DNA of 64,000 nucleotides from Adineta vaga (Eukaryota > Rotifera), in contig CP075494.1 of the NCBI GenBank assembly GCA_021613535.1, positions 6,014,001 to 6,078,000 on the forward strand, given 5' to 3'. A program made the position numbers and the translations under genes. The notes under the pieces were generated by a model. The model worked only from the letters and a program-made list of their open reading frames with translations. It was not told where the DNA came from and ran no database searches. Below are positions 23,996 through 35,392 of the stretch, piece by piece. Within the stretch, counting starts at the first letter, position 1; the number at the start of each line of letters is the position of its first letter.

Positions 23996-24892
23996 TATGA
24001 TCCAATCAAAAATACCGATCAAACACCTCTTTTCTTCTACTGATGTAGAATACGAAATAAAGACAATGAGAAATTCGTCTCTCTTGTATCTGACGAATTC
24101 CTGCTTGATTTTATAAATGTAAAATAACCATATGACAAACTCTTTCTTTTATGTTGCATTTTTCATGCTAATTTTAATAAGTGTTCTTTTTCTGTATCTC
24201 ATCAGTTGATGAAGAAAATCGTTCAGTGCTTATAAATATTTAAACAAGAAAAATAGAAGAAAAACGTAACTAACATTTGAAAGTCATACGAAGAATTGCT
24301 ACTATGTCAACCGATAATCGTCGATGAGCATTGTTTACTACGTAGAGAAAGATTTGTCATTAGAAAGCTGTTACATGAACGACTTTTCATTCACTTAAAT
24401 GATCTTACTCTGAAAAATTCCAGGCAAATATCAAGAGAAAACTAATCAATATGAAATATATACAAGAAAAAATTTAAGAACAGTTTTTAAATAACTTTTT
24501 TTGTCCTAATTTTTACCCTGTCTTCCAAACATTCACTCTTCTCTATTAGAAGGAAAAAAGTACAACTATAAACGGAACGACATCGATGTGGAATTTGAAG
24601 AAACACTTAAACAATGCAATTTCTATAATACTTTATTAAATTGTATATGCACATCTGAGAATCGACAGTGAAAAATGAAATATTTTCATGTCTATTTCTT
24701 AACCAAATGAATGAATGATAGAGCAAATTCACAGAGGCATCTACGACGTGTATACACTTCTTCTTATTTATGTTTGGATATATTTATGAAAAAATAGATT
24801 ATCTGATTTAAAAACAAATATATATTATAATAAAAGTAAAAATAAGTTCATTGATTAGCTGTATAATAAGAAAATCATTTAGCACTTGAATA
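23996..24892. other. Intergenic, about 0.9 kb
   Basis: Nothing coding is supported on either strand. It presumably holds the promoter of the three-repeat gene and the 3' UTR of ZSWIM2. Confidence 0.5.
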
Positions 24893-26996
24893 TCACTGTT
24901 CATAAGGTCGATAATTGAAATTATTGGTTGACATTGTCCATTCATGATTGAATTCACTCTCTAGTCTATCAACGCCTTCTCTCATCAAACATGACGATGA
25001 TAGTAATGATCGATTTCGTAATGATGATCGTTCAAGATTACTTGACATAGGTCTTATTGATGAGCGATTTCGTACAGTTCGAGTAATCATTTGAGTAGGT
25101 GAGTGCAAATTGGATGGCGTAGGTGTTAGCAATGAACGAAGGGGTGCACGCATATGAAGACGTCGAAAACGTTCATTAAGATCTGTATTCGCTCTTGATC
25201 GCATCTGATAAGGAACTATTGTCAATCCCATATTAGTAGAAATGGATGTATTTTTGCTTCTGGTTCGACTAATACTTGTCGAAGGACTGAAATAAATAAC
25301 AAAAACGTGATAGTTGTGATTGAATCAAGACATTCTTACCGTTTAATTTCTCTTCGTTCATTCTTAGCGTCTGCATTCCAGATAACTTGACCATCAATAG
25401 GACATGTTGGATGACTATGTAGAAGCCAACCATCTAGACAATGAGAAAAACAACGTCTTTTTTTCGATAGAAACAGATTTTTTTCCTTGCCTATACAATC
25501 AATATGGAATTTATGTGAACATGGTAATCGTCGAATTCGTTCACCTATTTGATAAGCTCTCAAACATAAACAACATTGTTCATTATGATCTAATAAACGA
25601 CTTTGTTCATGTACACGTTCCGTTGGTATTGATCTCACAATATTTTCTGGAATACTTTGAATAGTTGTATTTTGTGCACTGAATAAAATATGAATTGAAA
25701 GAAGAAAACTCATCTTTTTCGTATTACTTTTCTAATTGTAAAAAAACTTCATAGTTATTTTCATTGATATCTCGATTTACTAACATTTGATGAAGTGCAT
25801 TTGGTAAGGCCATTAAATGTTCACGTATTGCTATTCTCCAACGTTGAAAAGATTTCTAAATACAAGAGAATCAATTGATTGAATTCTACAAGTTAATATT
25901 ACTTCTCGATAATCAAAACTATGTTCATTGTGAATATTTAAATTAAAACACGTTTGACAAAGAAAATAATCTTCACATGTTGTACATTTATAACAATTGC
26001 CCGATATTGGACATGTACGGCAACGATGACATGAATAACCTAAATGGATTGACGATGTTTCTATTTGTTGTTCTTCAATTGTTCTAAATTGAATGAAATT
26101 AAAAACTTTAATCATTTCAGAGAAATCGTCTGCTAACCGAAATTCTAGTTTCAAATGTTCGGATGTACCAAATATTTCACGGCATAAAGGACATTTGATT
26201 GTTTTTTCACCGGTAGATACTTGATGATCGACCCAAACCTTCATACATTTTACATGTACATTATTTCCGCATCCACGTCTCGAATATCAAATCAAATGAT
26301 AAGCTAATTTATCAATTAAAACAAAACTGTTAACTAACCGACAATAAGTAAGAGGCATTTTCTTTGCTAGAAATTCTTCTTGACAGATAGGACAAACATC
26401 GTTTTCACCAATTGGCCGTTGATCGACTTCACTATTCACATCAATTCCATTGCCATTCTTTAAGACACAAAAAAAGCAATGTTCATTTAATCACAAATTT
26501 TCTTTCTGTCCCTTAACCTTTGCTCTATGATTACGATAGAATTTCTTTCTTTCGTCTTCATCCAAAGATAATCCACGTAGTAGTTCACTAATTTCTCGTG
26601 CGACAAGACCTCGCTGCCATACGACTAATATATAAATACAATATTTAAATATCTATATTTCACGAAAAGAACTATCTTACTTGGATTCGTTCTTGGTATA
26701 CGAAATCGTTTTAGAAGAAGCCAACATATGTGTTTACAAAGATCTTGATTACGTTGAAATGTCGAACATGTACATTGATGTGGATCACCGAGAAAGATCT
26801 ACTGAACAATAATATTTGATCATAATGTAGATTTTTACACAATTACTTTAAATGTTCGTTCATCATTTTCATCTCTAATAATGAACGCTGCTGGTCCTGT
26901 TTGTCTTAGAATAAAAAAAGTTGAATTCAGTGCATTATTTTGAGCTTGAAGGCATTTTTGTGAACATTCAACACGATAAGGCACACTACGAGCCAT
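24893..26996 (-). CDS. ZSWIM2: E3 ubiquitin ligase ZSWIM2 (MEX-like; SWIM, RING, ZZ, RING)
   Basis: The start is ATG at 26996 (MARSVPYRVECSQKCLQ). Exons joined by short introns give the full family order. First is the SWIM region (FLGDPHQCTCSTF...DLCKHICWLLLKRF, CxCx_nCxH). RING 1 (DVCPICQEEF...CRRGCGNNVHVKCMKVW...KCPLCREIF) follows, then a ZZ zinc finger (YSCHRCRTCPISGNCYKCTTC...CQTC). RING 2 (QCCLCLRAYQIGERIRRLPC...HKFHIDCID...CPIDGQV) comes last. Human ZSWIM2 is a testis-enriched, self-ubiquitinating ligase linked to apoptosis control. The conserved C-terminal signature SCPIDGQVI-like is present here as TCPIDGQVIWN. The tail (24893-25231) is Arg/Ser-rich. A small intron interrupts RING 2 between HIDC and the following DGW. 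Confidence 0.9.
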
Positions 26997-28193
26997 GTTT
27001 CTATTAAATCTATGTACAATTTGCCATTTTACTATTGCAATCTTTTTGTCGTTGTGCAAAGGCCTTGTTGATGATTGTTACTATCTGTAACTTCAAATGG
27101 TGTGAATACGTAACCAATCATGTACGTTGATGAGTCATCTAAACGAAAATGATTCTATTTTACACGATATCACATTAAAAAAGCTAAAAAGATTTATAGT
27201 AAAACATTCTGATAATCACTTATTATCTTCATTTTGGTATTATTTATCTTAATCTACGAATGCAATGAACAGGTAAGATTATCTTGTGAATCCCTATAGA
27301 ACAAGAATATTTCTTCTTTTTTTTCTTGTAATAAATTATACTCGCATAATTTCGGTTATTTCATATGATAAATTCGACTCTTCTCACTGCGTTCATTATA
27401 GATAAAACTATCTTTATCTTTGTTTTTTTTTCGTTTGTTTTTTATATATTTACAACATTATCTGATAAGAGTGAAAGCAGAAGGAGAAGTATCTTCTTTC
27501 AGTTTGATTGTGTTCTATTTCTATCATTATCATCATTTTTTGCAAACTTCACTCTATGAAAACACTTCAAAAATGTCACTCGTTCTTCTTCTTCTTCTTC
27601 TTCTTCTTCTTCTTCTTCATTGTAAAAAGATCAGCAATAGAAAAATCTATTCTTCTCTTAAATGTTCACATTGTCGTAATGATGAAACATAAAAAAAGCA
27701 GAACTAAGATTTTCATTGTTAGTTCTTATTATCATTATTCTAACATCTTTTTTTCTTAGATTACTCGTTCTCTTTCTTCATATTGTCGTCATCAACCTTT
27801 ACTATTCTTCTATCTTCTTCTTTTTTTCTTTTCGTTTTTTATTTGACTCGTGTCTTGATGCATGCACGACAGTTAAATAGAATAATAATATCCTTGTATG
27901 TTGTCCTTCCTTTTTCTTTTTTGTTTTCCTTATTCATTAAATATTTGTACTAAGAAAAGACATTAGACTAGGTAAAATCATAGCATTTATATGTAAAACT
28001 ATCGTATATACTTCAAAAACAAGACGATGCTTCTACACTTAGTGATGCCATAGAAATAGTTGAAATATATCAACTACTTTTCTCCTAGAAAAAAAGAAGA
28101 ACAATTTGAAATAATAGAAGCATTCGAAGAACTACAGTAGTTTAATTGGCCATCTTTTTTCCTTCTTACTTTTTGTAGACGAATTCTTTTTCA
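26997..28193. other. Divergent intergenic region with microsatellite, about 1.2 kb
   Basis: Lies between ZSWIM2 (minus) and a Ser-rich protein gene (plus). Open frames near 27365-27759 derive from the pyrimidine-rich repeat and look non-coding. Confidence 0.5.
27583..27618. repeat. (TTC)12 microsatellite
   Basis: Twelve perfect TTC units in a pyrimidine-rich stretch. It gives spurious poly-Leu and poly-Phe translations. Confidence 0.95.
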
Positions 28194-28727
28194 ATGGCCT
28201 CACCGAAGACACCACAACTAATCATTCCTGATGATAAAGTCACTAGTGATACAATTGATCCTTGTTCATCGTCAACAACATCAATAATTTTACCAACTAT
28301 TGTTTCTCCAACAAGTTGTGCAACGAAGAAAAAATTAACAAAACTCCTTTCGACACAAGCGAGTTTTGATTATCATCATGTACCCTATCCTATTACGAAG
28401 CGTTTTTCAATCGATGCTGATCCATCATCAATCATTTCACATATACCTATAATCGATCTTTCCAATAGTCCATTACAACAACAATCATCTGCATCAGATC
28501 TGGATGCAAGTTCTTTATCAGCATCTTCGTCTAAAACGACACCTAACAAAGAAATCTTAATAACTCGATCGCCAACATTAAAGAAAAGTGATAGTTTTTT
28601 AGAAATTCCCTATGAAAAAGGTGAAATTGTTGATTTAATCAAATTAGTTGATGATCCTAATGCTGCAGCACATATTACAAATGATGGCCAAGAAGTTTTA
28701 GTTGAACATGGCGCTGCGCCTCATTAA
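28194..28727 (+). CDS. Hypothetical Ser/Pro-rich intrinsically disordered protein
   Basis: One uninterrupted 177-codon exon starts at the ATG at 28194 (MASPKTPQLIIPDDK), just after a TTTTTGTAG-like acceptor and a short leader. Composition is Ser/Thr/Pro-rich with many possible proline-directed phosphosites (ASPKTP, TRSPTLKKSDS, SKTTPNK), a basic patch KKKLTK, and an acidic, ordered-looking C-terminus (EKGEIVDLIKLVDDPNAAAHIT). No domain, signal peptide or membrane helix. The family is not recognised; a cytosolic or nuclear phosphoprotein is plausible. It lies 226 bp upstream of the TMEM242 start on the same strand. Confidence 0.65.
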   Translation: MASPKTPQLIIPDDKVTSDTIDPCSSSTTSIILPTIVSPTSCATKKKLTKLLSTQASFDYHHVPYPITKRFSIDADPSSIISHIPIIDLSNSPLQQQSSASDLDASSLSASSSKTTPNKEILITRSPTLKKSDSFLEIPYEKGEIVDLIKLVDDPNAAAHITNDGQEVLVEHGAAPH

Positions 28728-28800
28728 TCAATGCAAATTACATATTCTTTTCTCATATTCCATGTTGTAATTTTTCACTTTCACTCTTCATTCTCCGTCT

Positions 28801-28830
28801 GTGTGTGTGTGTGTGTGTGTGCGCGCGCGC
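28801..28830. repeat. (GT)10(GC)5 compound dinucleotide repeat
   Basis: Perfect alternating purine-pyrimidine tract, able in principle to adopt Z-DNA, in the 3' flank of the Ser-rich gene and upstream of TMEM242. Confidence 0.95.
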
Positions 28831-28952
28831 GTTTAAGAAAATAAAAGAATCGCTGTTGTTATTTTATTACTCTCTATGTAATAACTAATTCTATTGAATA
28901 GTCAAATTTCCGTTCTTTTTGTCTTTTTTTGAAAAAAAAATAAAAAAGTATA

Positions 28953-29479
28953 ATGGTATCTTTTTTCTCCTATTTTCTAGTGATGCCATCAAAACACAGA
29001 AAGAACAATCACGAGAAGCTCGTAATGCATTTATTTTCAATCGAGTAATACCTGGTGTCTATTTTGCATTCATAACAGCATGTGGTTTATTAGGTGGTTT
29101 TGGTATTGCTCTCGGTCGAACAAAAAAACGTGAAACATCAGTTAAATTAACTCAACAAAAAAATGCCACTCAATTATTTGATGATGGACAACGTTTAGCT
29201 GTTCGAGCGTTACGTCGTGCATCGATCTATAGTATGACAGGTGTTTTTTCTTTAGCTGGCTTCCTTTGGTTAATCAGTGGACGACCGAAAACATTTTCAG
29301 AATTCCGACAATGGACCGGCTCATGGTTACCATCGATAAAGAGCAAAAGAGCAAGAGAAGAAGAAGAAGGAAGAACTGAATTTGAAAGTTTAACAGACCT
29401 TATGCAATATTTATCTGATGAAGATCAGAAACTCAAGAGTAAAAAAAAAGAATTGACATCGAATATTAAAGATAACTAG
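28953..29479 (+). CDS. TMEM242: TMEM242-like inner mitochondrial membrane protein
   Basis: TMEM242 is a small two-helix protein that helps assemble the ATP synthase c-ring. The main exon (29000-29479) encodes KEQSREARNAFIFN, helix 1 (VYFAFITACGLLGGFGIALG), KKRETSVKLTQQ, RLAVRALRRASIYS, helix 2 (TGVFSLAGFLWLISG) and a charged tail ending NIKDN. No ATG is in frame upstream within that exon. The best start is an ATG at 28953-28955 followed at once by a GT donor, with a 44-nt intron ending ACACAG at 28999, so exon 1 of the CDS would contain only the start codon. This gives 160 aa, near the family's usual length. The start is therefore less certain than the body. Confidence 0.75.
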
Positions 29480-29558
29480 TTAAATTTTGTTTTGTTAGGA
29501 AATAAAAAAACATACACACACATACATAGAAGAATTTATTTTTCAAACATTTTTCTAG

Positions 29559-32500
29559 ATGGAAATCATTGATTTCCTATCGTTAATTTGTAACGATAGT
29601 CAAACTTCTCAATCAAAGATCTGGATCAATCAAGATCTATCACCATGTACTCATAAATATCTCTTTGGATTTACACTTCATATTCTTCTTCTAATTATCG
29701 TTACTTATAATATTAGACAACGATCAAAATGCTCATATCGTTTATGGACATTTCCACTTGCATTAATTCGTTTGGCTTCATGTATTATTCTTCTAACGAT
29801 ATGTTCATTTTATTTCCACATGTATTTCTTTGCTGAAATAACAACTCTGCAATGGCTTGATGTTATAAATACAATAATTATTCTACTAACATATTTCGCT
29901 ATTTGTTATTTAAATTTGAACAAAAATCTTTACCATAAAAATCGTCCATGGGTCTATATTATTTCCATGTCAATATTCTTTCTCGTACAAAATTATGATA
30001 TCTATCGGTTAGGAATTAAACATTTAACATTCATGGAGAGTATCTATGTTAGTATTAGACAATTATGTTTAGCATTCATATTTCTTGGACTTTTATGTAT
30101 AAGTCGTCATCGATGCTGCCGACCAGTACAAAATCGAAGTATGTAATAAATAGAATAAACTCTATTACAGATTTTTCAATGATTTCTTTTGTAGATCTTG
30201 AATCCAACGAAAATCGACGTTTATTATCAGATACATTAATTATTCAACCAACATGTTGTTTTCTTCCATTACCGCCAGAACAAGATGCACCGAATGTTAT
30301 TAATGAAGATTTAGCTACTTTAACACAATTATTTACATTTTCTTGGTTTAATCCATTGATGAAACGTGGTTATCATTCATTAATTCATGATTTAAATGAT
30401 CTTTGTTCTTTACCAACTATACTTTTGTCATCATGCTTAACAGATCAACATCATCAGCAACTTTCTCGTTCACTTTTAAGAAATTTTGGTCGGTCCTTCT
30501 TTCTACTTGGTATTCTCAAGATACTTGGTGATGGTCTTGCATTTGGTGGACCTATCTTTTTAAATCGACTAATCATTTATATGGAAGAATCAAGTGCCGT
30601 TGAACCAAAAGATCGTAATTTACGTCATGGTCTTCTTCTTTCAATTACATTGATTGGAACTGTTGCTTTAGCATCATTTCTCAATACACATTTTACATAT
30701 CGTATCAATCGCCTAGGACTTCGATGTAAAATGTATCTCTATACACGTATTTATGGAAAAACAACACAATTAAATATCTGTGAAATGAATCGATTTAGTA
30801 TGGGTGAAATTGTTAATTTTATGTCAACAGATTCTGATCGCATTGTTAATTTCTTTCAATCATTTCATGCATTTTGGTCATTACCAGTTCAGATTGCCAT
30901 TGTTCTTTATCTATTATATGAACAAATTGGTTTAACCTTTCTAACTGGTTTGGCATTTGCAATTATTCTTATACCAATTAATAAAGTTATTGCAACAAAA
31001 ATTGGAAAATTAAGTCAAGATATGATGTTATACAAAGATGAACGTGTTAAACTCGTTTCGGAAATTATCTTTGGTATACGTACGATTAAAATGAATACAT
31101 ATGAAAATTACTTTATTAATCGAATGGATGATGTACGACAAAAAGAATTACGTGCATTACGTGGTAGAAAATATTTAGATGCTTTTTGTGTATATTTTTG
31201 GGCAACAACACCAGTACTTATCTCAGTTCTCACATTTACAACGTATACATTATTAGGCAATCAATTAACACCAGCCAAGGTTTGAGAATGATTTCTTCAA
31301 TCGAAAGATAATCATTCATTTCTTTGGTAAATTGTAGGTATTTACAAGTTTAGCTTTGTTTGCTTTATTGATTTCTCCATTGAATTCATTTCCATGGGTA
31401 ATTAATGGTCTAGTAGAATCACATGTATCATTAAAACGTGTACAACGTTTTATTGATATTGAACCAATATCTCTCGATGAATATTATGAAAATGTACCGA
31501 TTAATCCATTACCATCATTAGGTATCATCTCATAATTCTTGTTATCTATTTATTTAATCTAGTAGAAATTATTTAGATAATGTCTTTCTCAATTCAATCG
31601 ATAATCCAGCACTGGATGTTCGTATAACACGAGCTAATTTTTCATGGAATTCAACAAATAATGTCGAATCGGATGAAATTTCATTGAAAGATATTTATCT
31701 GACAATCTCACGTGGAAGTCTCGTATTGATTGTTGGTCGCGTTGGAAGTAAGATTTGTCAATGACTTTCTTTCACAAATATAATATTGTTATTCATTAGG
31801 TGGAAAAACAACTTTACTCAATGGTTTACTTGGTGAATTGAATAAAATGAATGGTTCAGTTAATGTTCATCATGTTCTTGAAAATGGATTTGCTTATGTT
31901 AGGTAAATATGTGTTTTATTCTATGAAATTGTTTTTTATTATTTCTTGTTTTTGTTGCCAGTCAAGAATCATGGGTTCAACAAATGTCTTTTCGAGACAA
32001 TATTCTTTTTGGTAAAATCTATAATGAACAATGGTATAAGAAAGTTATTCATGCATGTGCACTTGAAAATGATATTAAAGTAAAATGACTAGAATTGATA
32101 ATAGAAAAGTAGTTTTATTATTTGTATAGAATCTCGGTCCAGCTGGTGATCAGACATTAATTGGTGAAAATGGTGTGACATTGTCCGGTAATTTTTTCCT
32201 TCGCTTTATATTAATGTATGAATACTTTTTTCGTAAATTTAGGTGGTCAAAAAGCTCGTCTTGCTTTAGCTCGAGCTGTTTATCAGGTAGTTTAACAAAG
32301 ATATATTAATATTATCTCATTGTTCGTTCTCTCAGGATAAGGCGATCTATTTATTAGACGATCCTTTATCTGCAGTTGATGTACATGTTGGTCGTCATCT
32401 GTTCTCTCATTGTATTCGTGGTGCATTAAAGTATAAAACACGGATCGTATGTACTCATCAAATTCAATTTATGGAACAAGCTGATTATGTTATTTTAATG

Positions 32501-35142
32501 GACAATGGACGAATTATTCAAACAGGTTTTTCCTCTAATTTTTATTTATTATCTTATATTTCATTTTGAATTTATAATCTAATAAGGAAAACCCAGTGAT
32601 ATTCTTTCATCAGCTGAAAATTTGCTCTTATCCAGTCTACATTCGTCACAAACAAGTATTGCTACAACACATAAATCAACACAGGATCTAGAAGAACAAG
32701 TAATTCAAGCAGAAACAGCGTTACAAAACGAAGCTGAACAAAGATGTACTGGTAAGAAATGCTAATGAGAAATTTTGAATGGTTATTGGATGAATATTTT
32801 GATTTAGGAACAGTGAAATTTGAAGTTTGGAAACGATATTTTATTGCTGTGGGTATCTGTCTTTCATTTTCTGTAGTTTTTTCTGTCTTTTTAATGCAAG
32901 GTAACGATCTACTCTCGGAAATAAATGATTCTATTACTTTTTGTAATTCATAGCTTCTCGAAATATATTTGATTGGTGGTTATCTTACTGGACAAGTCAT
33001 CAGTTAACTTTCACAAACCTCACTAATATTACAGGTCAACAATCATTAAAAATTCTCAATCCTAATATGTAAGTTACTTCCTCCTTTCTTCAACTTATGT
33101 ATTTATATCTTGAAAAACTATAGAACAAAATCTCCTTACTTTAGGCAGAGTAGAACATCGTTTGCTAATAAGTATGTCTACTAATTGTCGTATATTAAAA
33201 CTGTGTTGCAGAAACTTAAATTTTTTGTATGTTCGATGTTAAAAAATAAATTTATCTTCTCGTGTAGTGTGACTATTTTGGATGCTCGACCAATCTTCGG
33301 ATTTGCTACACAATCAATGGATAAAGATTTCAAACAGTTCTTTATGATCTATGTCGGTTTAGCTGTAGCTAATTCATTATTTACATTAGCTCGTGCTTTT
33401 ACATTTGCTTATGGTGGTATTGCTGCTGCAAGAAAGTTACACAAATCATTATTTAACAGTCTTTTGTCATGTACTATATCATTTTTTGATATCACACCAA
33501 GTGGACGAATATTAAATCGATTCTCTAGTGATACATGGAGTGTTGATGATTCCTTACCATTTATGATGAATATACTTCTAGCAAATATATTTGCATTATT
33601 AGGAACATTGATATTATCTTGTTATGGTTTACCTAAATTTCTTATAATTCTTATTCCATTAACAATATTCTATTATTTCATTCAAGTAAGATAATTAGAT
33701 TGAAAAATATATTGTAGAAAGTCAGCGATTTCATTTTAGAATTATTATCGTTGGACATCACGTGAAATCAAACGTATTTCATCGGTAACATTATCACCAG
33801 TTTATGCTCATTTTGGTGAAACAATATCTGGTTTAGCTACAATTCGTGCATTTCGTCATGTAACACGTTTTGTTGATCAGAACTTTATCTTAGTATCACA
33901 TAGTCTTCGTGCACAATTTGCATCACTTATTGCTAGTTCATGGCTTGGTTTTCGTCTTCAATTGATTGGCATTGTAATGGTTGCTGGAATATCTATCATT
34001 GGTGTTCTCGAACATGTTTATACAATTCAAGGTTCTAATCCAGCTTTAGTTGGACTTTCTTTATCCTATATTCTATCTGTTACGGGTCTATTAAATGGTT
34101 TAATTTCGAGTTTTACTGAAACAGAAAAAGAAATGGTTGGTGTCGAACGTGTAACTGCATATATTGATGAATTACCACCGGAAGAAGATATTTCTGATCA
34201 ATATATTATTTTAAATGAACCAAGAGAACAAGAAGGAACAACTATTGAATATCGACATGTAATGATGAAATATGCCATTGATCATAAATTAGCATTGAAT
34301 GATATTACATTTCAAATTAAACCAAATGAAAAAATTGGCGTTGTTGGACGAACAGGTTCAGGAAAAAGTAGTCTATTAGCGACATTATTTCGTACAGTAG
34401 ATCTAAATGATGGACAAATTCTAATTGATAATATTGATATCTCTACAATTGAGCGACGTGCACTCAGGTAAGAAGAGATGTTTCTTTTGAATAAATGAAT
34501 ATTTAATGTGGAATTTTCTTCTAGACAAACTTTAGCAATTATTCCACAGAATCCATTTTTGTTCAGTGGAACTGTACGAGAAAATCTCGATCCATATCGA
34601 AACTACACCGATGAAGATATTCATATGATTTTAGAAAAATGTCATCTTCGTGAATTGATAGATAATTTAGGTAATGGTCTTGATTCTATGATTGTTGAAC
34701 GTGGTCGAAATTTTTCTGTTGGTGAAAAACAAGTAAGATATTTCAAATAAAAGCTAATCTTCTACATATGTCTTTTTCAAGCTGTTTTGTTTGGCTCGAG
34801 CATTGCTTCGAAAAGCTAAGGTAAATAGGACGGATTACATCTAGTATATATTGAATTTCAATATGTTTTTGTTTTTTTCAACAGATACTTTGTTTGGATG
34901 AAGCTACGGCAAATATTGATGTTGATACAGATCGTCTTATTCAAGCATCCATTCGTAGTACATGCTCCAATGTAACTGTGATTACTATAGCTCATCGTAT
35001 TCAAACAATTATTGATTCCGATCGAGTAATTGTTATGGATAATGGTCATATGATTGAATTTGATTCCCCTAGAAATCTAGTGGGCAACTCTCAATCGACA
35101 TTTGCTCGACTTGTTCGTGAAGCAAATGTTCAGTTCACGTGA
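29559..35142 (+). CDS. ABCC10: ABC transporter, subfamily C, ABCC10 (MRP7)-like
   Basis: A full-length exporter of organic anions and conjugates (TMD0-TMD1-NBD1-TMD2-NBD2). Exon 1 (from ATG 29559) encodes the five-helix TMD0. TMD1 begins with LFTFSWFNPLMKRGYHSL, typical of ABCC10. NBD1 has Walker A VGRVGSGKTTLL, split by an intron near 31748, then signature LSGGQKARLALARAVYQ and Walker B IYLLDDPLSAVD (32185-32380). TMD2 spans about 32960-34100. NBD2 has Walker A VGRTGSGKSSLL (about 34350), a divergent signature FSVGEKQLFCLARALL and Walker B ILCLDEATANID. It is split by more than a dozen 45-70 nt introns. The ATG directly follows a TTTTCTAG acceptor, 79 nt after the TMEM242 stop. Probably plasma-membrane or lysosomal. 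The exact substrate is unknown. Confidence 0.9.
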
Positions 35143-35392
35143 TAATCTGCTTTTTTGTTTTGTTTGCTATCGTTGTTATATTCTGTTTTGTATGGAAAAA
35201 TAAATTTATTATTAGCTATGAAATCTTGCAAAAAAAAGTAAACATTCTGTTCTTTTCAAAGAGATTCTGCTGGAAGATCGAGGAAAGTAATCTAGATTAG
35301 ATTTGCACACTTGTTGAAGATTATTTTTTATTGTAAAAGAAAACATGATAAATAACGAAAGAAAACAAACTGAGAATAATTTAAGACAAATA

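Noticed and set aside
27365-27759. Overlapping 64-90-codon frames with poly-Leu or poly-Phe
   Set aside because: Produced by the (TTC)12 microsatellite and the surrounding pyrimidine-rich DNA.
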